A stretch of DNA of 64,000 bases from Phyllobacterium sp. 628 (GTDB lineage: Bacteria; Pseudomonadota; Alphaproteobacteria; Rhizobiales; Rhizobiaceae): contig NZ_CP050301.1 in the NCBI RefSeq assembly GCF_014189505.1, positions 3,665,501 through 3,729,500 on the forward strand, written 5' to 3'. Positions 17,941-26,381 of this stretch are shown piece by piece. Numbering within the stretch: the stretch's first letter is position 1; each line of letters opens with the position of its first letter. A model generated the notes under the pieces. The model ran no database searches. It had not been told where the DNA came from and worked only from the letters and a program-made list of their open reading frames with translations. The translations under genes were made by a program, and so were the position numbers.

Positions 17941-18411
17941 ATGGCATTCAAGAGAATTCTGATTCCAATCTTTCTTTTTGTTGCGACTTTTTCACTGGCC
18001 CTTGGTCTGACCATGCCATTGATGAGTGTCAGCAAACTCTATTTTTTCGACGAAAGCCCCTCATTGGCCGGTCTGATCGCTGCCCTCTGGAGCGGAGGCG
18101 ACTGGATTCTCGCTGTGATTGTCGCACTGTTTTCGGTGATTCTGCCGATTGGCAAACTGGCGATTGCACAATTGGCTGCCGCGCATGAACCCGTTGCCGC
18201 CCATCTCCTGCATCGCTGGATCGGCATTCTGTCCAAATGGTCGATGCTGGATGTTCTGCTTGTGGCCCTGGTGATTTTTGCCGCCAAGACCAGCGGACTT
18301 GCCACGGCGATTGCGCAGCCCGGCCTGTGGTTTTTCGCGGCTTCAGCGATTCTCTCGGCGATCGCCACGCATTTCATTGTGCAGCAGGAAAAGGCAGAAT
18401 CACACGATTGA
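17941..18411 (+). CDS. PqiA-like paraquat-inducible membrane protein
   Basis: 156 aa with four predicted membrane segments. The sequence around LGLTMPLMSVSKLYFF, SVILPIGKLAIAQ and KWSMLDVLLVALVIF matches one half of PqiA (DUF/PqiA domain), inner-membrane proteins linked to lipid transport between membranes. Usual PqiA proteins have two such halves. This is a single-domain version. Its start at 17941 lies 79 bases from the divergent GNAT gene. Confidence 0.78.
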   Translation: MAFKRILIPIFLFVATFSLALGLTMPLMSVSKLYFFDESPSLAGLIAALWSGGDWILAVIVALFSVILPIGKLAIAQLAAAHEPVAAHLLHRWIGILSKWSMLDVLLVALVIFAAKTSGLATAIAQPGLWFFAASAILSAIATHFIVQQEKAESHD

Positions 18412-18441
18412 AAAGGAAAAGGCTGGTCTCAACGACCAGCC
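18411..18441 (-). terminator. Terminator of sciP
   Basis: An 8-bp stem (18421-18428 with 18434-18441) is followed on the minus strand by TTTTCCTTTT. It lies 26 bases beyond the sciP stop. The plus-strand PqiA-like gene ends at 18411, just before the T-rich part. Confidence 0.65.
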
Positions 18442-18466
18442 TAAGCCAAACTCAAGGCGCCATCAT

Positions 18467-18742
18467 CTAATGACGATATTGCTGTATCCGGGTCGTTCTG
18501 AGGCCTGCCAGACCATGATCAGAGATCGAGGACTGCCAGGACAGGAACTCTTCCACCGTCAAAGTATAGCGATGGCAAGCCTCCTCAAGACTAAGAAGAC
18601 CACCGCGAACAGCGGCAACCACCTCAGCCTTGCGGCGAATAACCCAACGCCGCGTATTTGCGGGTGGAAGATCGGCGATGGTCAGCGGGCTGCCATCCGG
18701 GCCGATTACGTATTTTACTCTCGGTCGAACAAGATCGGTCAT
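18467..18742 (-). CDS. sciP: CtrA inhibitor SciP (DUF1153)
   Basis: 91 aa, one DUF1153 domain: RVKYVIGPDGSPLTIADLPP, then NTRRWVIRRKAEVVAAVRGG and a helix-turn-helix-like LEEACHRYTLTVEEFLSW. In Caulobacter, SciP binds CtrA or its promoters and blocks transcription of CtrA targets in early cell cycle. The ATG at 18742 follows GAGAG. It is 2 kb from ctrA. Together with chpT, the CckA output branch is encoded within 8 kb here. Confidence 0.92.
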   Translation of the reverse strand: MTDLVRPRVKYVIGPDGSPLTIADLPPANTRRWVIRRKAEVVAAVRGGLLSLEEACHRYTLTVEEFLSWQSSISDHGLAGLRTTRIQQYRH

Positions 18743-19045
18743 TGTACTCTCTACACTAAACTTCAAGACCTATCGCACCTGACATTACATGCAGGGCTTT
18801 AATAATTGCCTAAACCTCCGGTCATTCATTGGTAACTTCTGTAAATTCGAAAAGATTATTCAACTGAGCAATTTTGCGGCCACCAGAGGTTGTAGGATCG
18901 CCACTCAATGGTGGCCCATCCCTCACCTTTGCGTGAGAAAAGTGCGGCGCTGAACACTTCCTGTTGGCAAGATCGAGTCAATTGACCTATATAGAGGCCT
19001 TGAATTCCCTGCGCCGTTATGTCGCTGCAAGAACCGGATCTGCTT
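18743..19045. other. sciP-mnmA divergent intergenic region
   Basis: This stretch of about 300 bases holds both promoters and one GANTC site (18975). At 18799-18813 a TTAA-N7-CTAA sequence is one base from a CtrA box, too weak to call alone. No gene was seen. Confidence 0.35.
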
Positions 19046-20236
19046 ATGACACTGAATAATCTCGATCTGCCGGGTAAGCCGGAAGACACCCGTATCGTCG
19101 TCGCCATGTCTGGCGGCGTGGATTCTTCTGTTGTCGCAGGCATTCTCAAACGCCAGGGTTATGATGTCGTTGGCGTTACTTTGCAGCTCTATGATCACGG
19201 TGCATCGACCCACCGTGCCGGCTCCTGTTGCGCCGGTCAGGACATTGAAGATGCACGCCGAGTTTCCGAGCGTCTTGGCATTCCCCACTATGTTCTCGAT
19301 TATGAAGCACGTTTTCGCGAAGCCGTGATCGATCCGTTTGCTGCAAGCTATGTCAGCGGCGAAACACCGATTCCGTGCGTATCCTGCAATCAGACCGTGA
19401 AATTTGCCGATCTGTTGCAGACCGCACGCGATCTTGGTGCCGATGCCCTCGCGACGGGTCATTATATCCGCAGCCATGCCAATGGCGAGCATCGGTCGCT
19501 CTATCGTCCGGTTGATACGGACAAGGACCAGAGCTACTTCCTCTTTGCCACGACGCAGGAACAGATCGACTATCTGCGCTTCCCCCTGGGATCACTGACC
19601 AAGGCGGAAACCCGCGCCATTGCTGAAGAGCTTGGCCTGTCGGTTGCCAACAAGCAGGACAGCCAGGACATCTGCTTTGTACCGCAGGGCAAATATTCCG
19701 ATATTATTTCCAAGTTGAAGCCTGAAGCGGCCAACCCCGGCGACATCGTGCATATCGATGGCCGCGTTCTCGGCCGTCACGAAGGCATCGTGCATTACAC
19801 GATTGGCCAGCGCCGCGGCATTGGCGTTGCCACCGGCGATCCGCTCTATGTCGTGCATCTCGATGCGGCCAATGCCCGTGTTGTGGTTGGCCCGCGTGAA
19901 GCACTGGAAACCCGCAAGGTTTTCCTGCGCAACGTCAACTGGCTCGGTGACGATACGCTCGACAGCATTCCTGAAGGCGGCGTCGAGGTCTATGCCAAGG
20001 TACGTTCCACACGTCCGCCCCGTCCCGCCGTCCTGCACCACCGCGATGGTGAAACATGGGTGGAACTGATGGATGGAGAAAGCGGTATTGCGCCCGGTCA
20101 GGCTTGCGTTCTCTACTCGGATGATACGAACACCGCCCGCGTCTTCGGCGGCGGTTTCATTGGCCGTTCGGAACGTGCCCCGCAGGCTGAAGCCATGCTC
20201 AAGCGCCTGGCTCAGCAGGGCCAGGCCGTCGCCTGA
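19046..20236 (+). CDS. mnmA: tRNA-specific 2-thiouridylase MnmA
   Basis: 396 aa. It thiolates U34 of tRNAs for Lys, Glu and Gln with sulphur passed from the cysteine desulphurase relay. The PP-loop is SGGVDSS at residues 22-28. The catalytic cysteines lie in [11 protein letters not shown] and [14 protein letters not shown] and TIGQRRGIG mark the tRNA-binding parts. The ATG at 19046 gives the family-typical N-terminus. An ATG nine codons earlier lacks a ribosome site. It is divergent from sciP. Confidence 0.95.
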   Translation: MTLNNLDLPGKPEDTRIVVAMSGGVDSSVVAGILKRQGYDVVGVTLQLYDHGASTHRAGSCCAGQDIEDARRVSERLGIPHYVLDYEARFREAVIDPFAASYVSGETPIPCVSCNQTVKFADLLQTARDLGADALATGHYIRSHANGEHRSLYRPVDTDKDQSYFLFATTQEQIDYLRFPLGSLTKAETRAIAEELGLSVANKQDSQDICFVPQGKYSDIISKLKPEAANPGDIVHIDGRVLGRHEGIVHYTIGQRRGIGVATGDPLYVVHLDAANARVVVGPREALETRKVFLRNVNWLGDDTLDSIPEGGVEVYAKVRSTRPPRPAVLHHRDGETWVELMDGESGIAPGQACVLYSDDTNTARVFGGGFIGRSERAPQAEAMLKRLAQQGQAVA

Positions 20237-20275
20237 TCTTATTTCAATAGGCTTTTCAAAGTCTGCATGAAGTTG

Positions 20276-20398
20276 GTGCGTGGTTCGACAAGCTCACCAT
20301 GAGGGAGAGTGAGGTTTGCAGGGAACTGGACTCTGCAACACCTCCTATGGCCTTGCAGCCAGCATTCTGCCTCATGGTGAGCTTGTCGAACCACGCAC
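20276..20398. repeat. Dispersed hairpin repeat, copy 1
   Basis: Two outer arms of about 29 bases, GTGCGTGGTTCGACAAGCTC... and its complement, are inverted around a variable core containing a second small TGCAG/CTGCA inversion. Five more copies lie in this window. The sequence immediately before it (from about 20250) is also shared with copy 3. Confidence 0.85.
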
Positions 20399-20421
20399 AG
20401 TAAATTTGCAGCGATTCTCGT

Positions 20422-21063
20422 CTACCACCGCAGCACTGACCGTCCAGCTATGGCACCAATCAGTCCCGGGATGATGATTCCAAGTGTGTACCAGACCGCA
20501 ATAAAAGGCATGGCGCTTTCATCGCAATGGAAAGAGTAGACCCACGAAGCAACGGAGCCTGCAGCGAGGCCTGCCGCCGCGCCAGCCAGCGTGAGACGCG
20601 TAGGCCCCAAACCGCGCAGCACCCAGAATGCCGCACCCAATAGCGGCACGGAAAGAATGACAATATTGAACGTGCATACGGCAATCGTATGCCCCTTCAT
20701 CATCGCGTAATATTCGCTCGGCGGCGTCATCATCAACTGCCTCATAGCAAGCATGGCCATGACCAGAAACAAGATCGCCATCAAGGCAATGTTGATGCGG
20801 ATATTGCCGAGGGGATAAGCGATGCGCTTGACCGCCCAGACACCGATGACACCCAGGCCGAGCGTATAGACGAACTTGCCCCAGAACGGCATGGTGCCCG
20901 TCGCATCCATCATATCCGGACGCATGCCGAGCCACGACATCATGAGGACAGCCGAGGCAACAAAGCCGACGCCCATGCCGATACCGATCCGCTTTGCGAC
21001 AGCAGCGCGCGATACCGGCTTCAGCTCACCGGTGAGACGGTCGATCAGATCATTTGTCGTCAT
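20422..21063 (-). CDS. nrsF: NrsF-type membrane anti-sigma factor (DUF1109)
   Basis: 213 aa with six predicted membrane helices and an N-terminal cytoplasmic segment (LIDRLTGELKPV) that in this family holds the sigma factor. Two periplasmic-side cysteines, Cys130 and Cys180, correspond in spacing to the pair that senses metals or oxidants in Caulobacter NrsF. The start overlaps the end of the sigma gene by 14 bases, so the two proteins are made together. It should keep the sigma factor inactive until stress. Confidence 0.87.
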   Translation of the reverse strand: MTTNDLIDRLTGELKPVSRAAVAKRIGIGMGVGFVASAVLMMSWLGMRPDMMDATGTMPFWGKFVYTLGLGVIGVWAVKRIAYPLGNIRINIALMAILFLVMAMLAMRQLMMTPPSEYYAMMKGHTIAVCTFNIVILSVPLLGAAFWVLRGLGPTRLTLAGAAAGLAAGSVASWVYSFHCDESAMPFIAVWYTLGIIIPGLIGAIAGRSVLRW

Positions 21064-21607
21064 CGGCGGACTGCCCTCTCAACTTCGCGGCGATTGCCTT
21101 TATCCCTCTGTGAATGCTTACCTTTACCGATGATTCCGAAAGGCCGGTACTTTGGGCCACTTCGGCTATCGACTGCCCTTCAATCTTCGTCCGGTAAATC
21201 AGATCGCGTGATTTCTCCGGTATGGTGTGCAACAGGCGGTCGATATCCATGCGGTCCGCCGCTGCATTTGAATTGTCCTGCGCGAACAGGTCTTCCGCAT
21301 CGTCCAGCGGCACCGTCGCCCGGATGCGATTGCGCCGGAAATGGTCGATCAGCTTGTAACGCGCAATGGCATGCAGCCAGGCTGTAAACGGCCGATCCGG
21401 CTCATAAGTCTGCCGCCTTGTATGCAAGGCCATCAGCGTTTCCTGCACAAGATCGTCCGCATCGCCTCTATAGGCGTCGGCGAGCCGCCGCAGGAAGTAG
21501 CCACGCAAATGCTTGGCGACATCATCCAACAGGACGCGGTAACTGCGCGCGTCGCCTGCCAGACTGGCAAGCATCAGTTCTTTCAATCGCGCTTCTACCG
21601 AATGCAC
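21050..21607 (-). CDS. sigF: SigF-type ECF RNA polymerase sigma factor
   Basis: 185 aa. Region 2 contains DDLVQETLMALHTRRQTYEPDRPFTAWLHAIARYKLIDHFRR with the DNA-melting and -10 recognition residues. Region 4 is at about 120-175 (IPEKSRDLIYRTKIEGQSIAEVAQSTGLSESSVKV). It resembles Caulobacter SigF. The GTG start at 21607 follows AAAGGA. A promoter of the same type as its probable target lies just upstream (21625-21649), so autoregulation is likely. nrsF is downstream and overlapping. Confidence 0.87.
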   Translation of the reverse strand: MHSVEARLKELMLASLAGDARSYRVLLDDVAKHLRGYFLRRLADAYRGDADDLVQETLMALHTRRQTYEPDRPFTAWLHAIARYKLIDHFRRNRIRATVPLDDAEDLFAQDNSNAAADRMDIDRLLHTIPEKSRDLIYRTKIEGQSIAEVAQSTGLSESSVKVSIHRGIKAIAAKLRGQSADDDK

Positions 21608-21624
21608 CCTGATTCATTCCTTTA

Positions 21625-21649
21625 TTCGCGGCGGCGGCGAAAAGGTTAC
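21625..21649 (-). promoter_or_regulatory. SigF-type promoter of sigF, N15 spacer
   Basis: Read on the minus strand: GTAACC, 15 bases, CGAA. The known SigF motif of Caulobacter is GTAACC-N16-CGAA, so the elements are exact but the spacer is one base short. It lies 18 bases before the GTG start. Confidence 0.55.
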
Positions 21650-21731
21650 AGATAGCCGATCATACCGACAGGAATTGGCTCGTGCCAGTAGCTGGTGACT
21701 TAACTTTTGTTATCACCAATCCGTGATCGCT

Positions 21732-21757
21732 GTAACCAAATTGCCTGCCCCTGCGAA
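21732..21757 (+). promoter_or_regulatory. SigF-type promoter, exact match
   Basis: GTAACC (21732-21737), exactly 16 bases, CGAA (21754-21757). This matches the published SigF consensus of Caulobacter at every specified base. It lies 59 bases upstream of the DUF1223 gene and points into the four-gene set that follows. Confidence 0.75.
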
Positions 21758-21815
21758 TTGCCTGATGTGACCGGCCAATGCTTCCGGTGCACAAGCCACG
21801 AAACAGGAGGCCGCA

Positions 21816-22529
21816 ATGGGGTCACGCAGAAACATCAGGTATTTGTGCGCAGTGTCTGTCGCAGCAGGATTGCTCGGCTTTGGTGCCAGCAGCGCGTTTG
21901 CCGACAATGCCAAGCCATTGACCGTGGTCGAACTCTTTACCAGCCAGGGCTGCTCGTCCTGCCCGCCCACCAATGCCAATCTCATTGAAATCAGCAAACG
22001 TCCGGATGTTCTGGCCTTGAGTTTTGGTGTGACCTACTGGGACAGGCTCGGCTGGAAAGACATCTTTGCGACACCGGAATATACGGACCGCCAGATTACC
22101 TACGAAACACCGCTCGGCCGTGACGGCCCCTTTACACCGCAAGTGGTCGTCAATGGCCGCGCCGATGTCGTCGGCAACCGGATCAGCGAAATCAATGGCT
22201 TGATTGCCGATGGGCAGAAGCTCGAAGCATTGTCTGTCTCCATAAAGGATCATTCTCTTGCAATCGACGCCGGCAAGGCACCGGCAAAAGGCGCGGATAT
22301 CTGGCTGGTGACCTACGACGATCACACCGTCAACGTGCCGGTCAGCCGCGGTGAAAACACCGGACATACGCTGCCGCACAAGAATGTGGTCCACAGCCTG
22401 TCCAATCTTGGAACATGGAACGGCAACGCCGTGACCTTGGATATCCCTGCAACAAAGCCCGGCCTGCGCACAGCGGTCCTGATCCAGACGCCGAATGGCG
22501 GACCAATTCTCGCTGCCGCAACCAACTGA
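21816..22529 (+). CDS. Secreted DUF1223 thioredoxin-fold protein
   Basis: 237 aa with a signal peptide (cleavage about residue 30, AFA-DN). The mature start VVELFTSQGCSSCPPTNANL carries a CSSC pair placed as in thioredoxin-like proteins. The DUF1223 fold continues through YWDRLGWKDIFATPEYTDRQ and YTPQVVVNG-type sequence. It is probably a periplasmic thiol-redox protein. CAGGAGG precedes the ATG. It is the first gene after the exact SigF-type promoter. Confidence 0.82.
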   Translation: MGSRRNIRYLCAVSVAAGLLGFGASSAFADNAKPLTVVELFTSQGCSSCPPTNANLIEISKRPDVLALSFGVTYWDRLGWKDIFATPEYTDRQITYETPLGRDGPFTPQVVVNGRADVVGNRISEINGLIADGQKLEALSVSIKDHSLAIDAGKAPAKGADIWLVTYDDHTVNVPVSRGENTGHTLPHKNVVHSLSNLGTWNGNAVTLDIPATKPGLRTAVLIQTPNGGPILAAATN

Positions 22530-22676
22530 ACACTGCGCATAAGCGCAACAAGGAATTCCTGGCATGAAAAGCTGTGAGACACGCAGCGCGATGCCCAGGA
22601 AGTGTGGATGACCGTCTTGGCATCCGAAACTCAATGGCACGCAGATACGTGTCTAATTTCATCAGAGGAGACTATT

Positions 22677-22961
22677 ATGAACATTATTGCACGCCGTATC
22701 GCCCTGTCCGCTTTCGTTCTCGCTTCCGGCTTTGCCGGTATCAACACCGCGCTTGCGGAAGACGCCATGAAAGCAGACCCTATGAAGACGGAAAGCATGA
22801 AGGCTGACTGCATGAAGAAGGCCGGTATGGAAAAGGATGCCATGAAGAAGGACGCAATGTCCAAGGAATGCGACAAGCAGGCCATGGCAGCGGATCCGAT
22901 GAAGCCCGATGCCATGAAGAAAGATGCAATGAAGCCTGACGCGATGAAAAAGACGCAATGA
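22677..22961 (+). CDS. Methionine-rich MXKDX-repeat secreted protein
   Basis: 94 aa. A signal peptide (cleavage about residue 27, ALA-ED) is followed by about 67 residues made of loose five-residue units of the form x-A/P-M-K-K/P/A-D, with 13 Met, many Lys and Asp, and two Cys. This is the penta-peptide MXKDX family, of unknown function. The composition suggests a disordered oxidant sink or metal binder. AGAGGAG precedes the ATG. The last unit ends in a frameshift at an A5 run (see findings), which shortens the protein by about ten residues relative to the repeat pattern. Confidence 0.8.
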   Translation: MNIIARRIALSAFVLASGFAGINTALAEDAMKADPMKTESMKADCMKKAGMEKDAMKKDAMSKECDKQAMAADPMKPDAMKKDAMKPDAMKKTQ

Positions 22962-23063
22962 AGCCGGACGCAATGGCTCCGAAGAAGAACTAGTTCCAAG
23001 ACCGGTGCCGTCTCCATCATAAGACGGCACCGGAACCTCGCCTGGAAAGCCAAGGAAGCAATC

Positions 23064-23924
23064 ATGACAAGTGTGACTGATCATGGAACGGCACACCCCA
23101 AGAAAATCCGGTTCTATCGCCACTCGGTCGCCGTTCGTCTGACCCATTGGCTTAATGTCATCTGCCTCAGTTTCCTGCTCATGAGCGGATTGCAGATTTT
23201 CAACGCCCATCCCGATCTCTATTGGGGCCAATATGGCGCTGATGCCGACCATTCCTTTATCTCCATCGGCGCTGTTACCGACGGCGATTCAATCAAAGGG
23301 ATCACGCGTATTGGATCGGTCTCAATTCCCACCACCGGCGTTTTGGGCGCTTCAACGGTCGATGGTGAATTAACGCCGCGGGCCTTTCCAAGCTGGATTA
23401 CCATTCCAAGCTATCAGGATCTGGCAGCGGGACGCCGCTGGCACTTTTTCTTTGCCTGGTTCTTCGTCATCAATGGCTTTGTCTATCTGCTCTACGGGCT
23501 GATTGCCGGGCACTTCAAGCGCGACCTGGTGCCGACCAAAGATCAGCTGACCCCTGCACATCTCGCCCATGAAATCAGCGAGCACGCACGCCTGCGTTTT
23601 CCCAAGGGCGAAGAAGCACGGCGTTACAACAGCCTGCAGAAGCTCACCTATATGGCCGTTATTTTCGTTATCCTGCCGCTGATGGTGCTGACGGGCCTGA
23701 CCATGTCACCCGGGTTTGATTCCATCTTCCCGTGGCTGCTCGACATATTCGGCGGCCGCCAATCCGCCCGTACGATCCACTTCATCACCGCATCTTTGAT
23801 CGTCGCGTTCGTCGTCGTGCATCTGGTGATGGTGCTGGTTTCCGGCGTCTGGAACAATCTGCGCTCGATGATCACCGGTTACTACGGTTTGACCATTGAT
23901 GCCGGCAAGGAAACAAACAAATGA
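23064..23924 (+). CDS. Membrane cytochrome b (b561/thiosulfate reductase gamma-like)
   Basis: 286 aa with four to five membrane helices. His residues that can bind haem b lie in RLTHWLN, RRWHFFFAW, ARTIHFITA and VVVHLVMV, the pattern of the cytochrome b561/NrfD-free formate and thiosulfate reductase gamma group. It would pass electrons from the quinone pool to the periplasmic molybdoenzyme encoded next, whose start overlaps its stop by four bases. The loop of about 60 residues between helices one and two is larger than in MsrQ. Confidence 0.85.
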   Translation: MTSVTDHGTAHPKKIRFYRHSVAVRLTHWLNVICLSFLLMSGLQIFNAHPDLYWGQYGADADHSFISIGAVTDGDSIKGITRIGSVSIPTTGVLGASTVDGELTPRAFPSWITIPSYQDLAAGRRWHFFFAWFFVINGFVYLLYGLIAGHFKRDLVPTKDQLTPAHLAHEISEHARLRFPKGEEARRYNSLQKLTYMAVIFVILPLMVLTGLTMSPGFDSIFPWLLDIFGGRQSARTIHFITASLIVAFVVVHLVMVLVSGVWNNLRSMITGYYGLTIDAGKETNK

Positions 23925-24694
23925 AATTCAACGTGACCCGCCGCCGTTTCCTTATCGGCTCCAGCGTTGCTGCTACAGGTTTATTGACCGGCTGTGATGC
24001 ACTGGTGGAAAATTCCAGCGTCAACGACATTCTGCAAAAGGGCGAGGCCCTGACGATGGGTGCACAGCGTTTGCTGATGCCGCACGAGCCCTTGGCACGC
24101 GAATTTACCGAGGCGGACCTGTCGCCGACGTTCAAGGCCAATGGCACGCAAATGCCTGACAGCGAAGATTATGCCAGGCTCCTGGAAGGCAATTTCGCCG
24201 ACTGGCGGCTTGTGGTGAACGGCATGGTGCGAACGCCCTTGAGTTTGTCGCTGGCTGATTTGAAAGCCATGCCATCACGCACGCAGATTACCCGGCATGA
24301 TTGCGTCGAAGGCTGGAGTGCCATCGGCAAATGGACGGGTGTTCCATTGGGACTGGTCTTGCAGAAAGCCGGTATTGCGCCGGGCGCACGCTACGCAGTG
24401 TTCCACTGTGCTGATGAGTACGAAAAATCACTCGACGGCAGTGGCGTATATTATGAGAGCATCGATCTGGTCGATGCCTACCATCCGCAAACCATTCTGT
24501 CCTACAACATGAATGGCAAGGATCTGGAAGTCGCTCACGGCGCACCGCTGCGCTTGCGTGTAGAGCGTCAGCTTGGCTACAAACATGCCAAATATGTCAT
24601 GCATATAGAGCTGGTCGACAGTTTCAAGACGCTTTGGGGCGGTAAGGGCGGCTTCTGGGAAGATCGTGGCTACGAATGGTACGCGGGCATCTGA
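23921..24694 (+). CDS. Tat-exported molybdopterin oxidoreductase (sulfite oxidase/MsrP fold)
   Basis: 257 aa. The N-terminus has RRRF and a hydrophobic stretch of the Tat type that ends in LLTGC, so it may be a Tat lipoprotein (Cys25). The sulfite-oxidase/YedY fold includes the molybdenum-ligand Cys128 in TRHDCVEGWSAIGKW. A C-terminal ERQLGYKHAKYV is typical of this family. The enzyme is coupled by a four-base overlap to the cytochrome b gene, an arrangement like MsrPQ, which repairs oxidised methionine in the periplasm. The substrate is not proved. Confidence 0.87.
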   Translation: MKFNVTRRRFLIGSSVAATGLLTGCDALVENSSVNDILQKGEALTMGAQRLLMPHEPLAREFTEADLSPTFKANGTQMPDSEDYARLLEGNFADWRLVVNGMVRTPLSLSLADLKAMPSRTQITRHDCVEGWSAIGKWTGVPLGLVLQKAGIAPGARYAVFHCADEYEKSLDGSGVYYESIDLVDAYHPQTILSYNMNGKDLEVAHGAPLRLRVERQLGYKHAKYVMHIELVDSFKTLWGGKGGFWEDRGYEWYAGI

Positions 24695-24702
24695 CGACGC
24701 GT

Positions 24703-25836
24703 TCAGTAGCTTTCGCTGGTGATCCGAACCACGCTAAGTGCCGGAGTGTGCAATTCCAAGCCGCTATTCAAACCGGTTCGGAATTCCATCGGCGTCATAT
24801 CCGTCCAGCGCCGGAAGGCATGGCGGAAGTTGGAGGCATCACTGTAATCGAGGCGGCTGGCGATTTCATCCATGGTCAGTTCGGTTTCGCGCAGATATTT
24901 CTTGGCAAGACCCAGCCGGGTTTCATCGAGAAGGGACTGATACGACGTGCCCTCGCTGGTCAATTTGCGACGTAATGTCCGCGCACTGATTCCAAGCTGC
25001 TCACAGGCCAGATCGATAGCCGGAAACCGCCCGGCGCTCTGCACAAAAAGCTGACGCAACCGTCCCGCTATGCCTGCCGAGGATGTTATCCGGTCAACCA
25101 TTTCATCGCAAAGCTGCCGGACCATGGAGAAAGTCATTTCATGCGCACGCCTTGGCGTTCGCTCCAGCCATGCGACATCGACAAGCAATTCATTGACCGG
25201 TTGATTGTATTCAATCGGGCAGTTGAACACAGTTTCATAGATCGAAGGGTCGGTTGGCCTGGAATAGCTCAAGCGGATGACAGATGGGCTGAACCCCGGA
25301 TCGGCAATGTCCCGTGCAAAGGAGATAATCGTTCCCAGAACGTGTTCGACCTTGAAAATATAAAGCTGTGGGTCGGAGGTCTTGTTCACGTCGGGTTCTG
25401 TCGACCAGATGCCGTGTTTGCTGGTTTCCCGGAACGTCTGCTTACCCATAGGAAGGGTCAAGGCATGATATTTTTCAGCAAAGTGGCAGGCGCTCCGGCA
25501 TGTTGCGCTGCTGAGAAGCGCAAAACCGTAGATGCCGTACATGGTAATCTGCATGCTCAGACCAAGCCGCAAACCCACATGCGGATCATCTGAAAGCGTG
25601 AAAGCATTGCGAATACCGGTCAGCATCTGCGACACAGAGATGAGCGTATCAGGGGATGAGAGCTCTTTTTCGTCGATGCCCGTGCCACGCAGGACAAGCG
25701 CAGCTGGAATTCCGTCGCCTGTCAACAAGGTAACCAGCGCCAGTAATTCTGACGCTGAATGAATCCTGTCGTTTGAGCTATGCACCAAACCCGATTCCCC
25801 CGGTTTTATTGACGAATAACTAGGTCGTAGACTCAT
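24703..25836 (-). CDS. AraC-family regulator with arabinose-binding-type N-terminal domain
   Basis: About 377 aa. Residues about 25-210 match the effector domain of OruR/ArgR-like AraC proteins (LLTGDGIPAALVLRGTGID, LGLSMQITMYGIYGFALLSS). The last 90 residues are the AraC double helix-turn-helix (CEQLGISARTLRRKL, FRHAFRRWTDMTPMEFR). The first possible ATG (25836) lies inside the left arm of an inverted-repeat element, so the first six residues are encoded by that element and the native start may have been displaced. It is convergent with the molybdoenzyme gene and divergent from the aldehyde dehydrogenase gene, its possible target. Confidence 0.82.
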   Translation of the reverse strand: MSLRPSYSSIKPGESGLVHSSNDRIHSASELLALVTLLTGDGIPAALVLRGTGIDEKELSSPDTLISVSQMLTGIRNAFTLSDDPHVGLRLGLSMQITMYGIYGFALLSSATCRSACHFAEKYHALTLPMGKQTFRETSKHGIWSTEPDVNKTSDPQLYIFKVEHVLGTIISFARDIADPGFSPSVIRLSYSRPTDPSIYETVFNCPIEYNQPVNELLVDVAWLERTPRRAHEMTFSMVRQLCDEMVDRITSSAGIAGRLRQLFVQSAGRFPAIDLACEQLGISARTLRRKLTSEGTSYQSLLDETRLGLAKKYLRETELTMDEIASRLDYSDASNFRHAFRRWTDMTPMEFRTGLNSGLELHTPALSVVRITSESY

Positions 25837-26089
25837 AAATCTGATTGAAATGGTATGCGGCCATTTGTTCGGATACAAGGAGCAAAGACGATAGCAATGT
25901 GGTTCATTGTTGAGCCTTTGCGACGATGTAGCCGGGCAAATGGACCATATCCTCTGGACGCCGAAACGGCTGCAAGCTGCAGTGTCGAGCCGCTCAGCCG
26001 GGGGAAAGGCCCCGCCCTTCGCATCTCTCCTCGCATCTTCTTGCCGTTTCAGGCGCCATTTCACCCAGATTTATGAGTTTACGACCTAG
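25820..26089. mobile_element. 270-bp inverted-repeat element (MITE-like)
   Basis: Arms of 24 bases (25820-25843 and 26066-26089) are exact inverted copies apart from one mismatch and both end in CTAG. The 222 bases between them carry no convincing gene. Size and ends fit a non-autonomous transposon or an internally deleted IS5-type element. It lies immediately upstream of, and overlaps, the AraC gene. Confidence 0.7.
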
Positions 26090-26381
26090 CACGCTCGTAC
26101 CGTAACGTGAACTTATTGTTTCGCAAATGTCCGGCTGTACGCAAGATAAAAAGCCCCATTTTCTTTGGCCGTATAAGGAAAGAAAATGTCCGGCCTGTCT
26201 CGGCCGAAAGGCCCTGTGGCCGTTATTCACCTGCCACTGACCGCTGCGAACCTTGAAGCGTGTCCACGACTGCTGCAATGATCGAACGGATCATGCACGG
26301 CACAGTCATTGAAAACGCTGATGTCGCGCACGAGATCCATGGTAAGTATGAGCGGTAATAAGAATGCGGAGGGGAAACACG
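26090..26381. other. Intergenic region before the aldehyde dehydrogenase gene
   Basis: About 290 bases with no gene. A GGAGGGG ribosome site for the next gene lies at its end. No operator could be assigned by eye. Confidence 0.35.

Noticed and set aside
18799..18815. CtrA box-like TTAA-N7-CTAA upstream of sciP
   Set aside because: CtrA control of sciP would be expected, but one of eight key bases differs and no second site supports it, so it is not listed as a site.
25820..26089. Invertible promoter switch
   Set aside because: The inverted arms could allow inversion, but no recombinase gene is near and there is no clear promoter inside. A MITE-like insertion is simpler.
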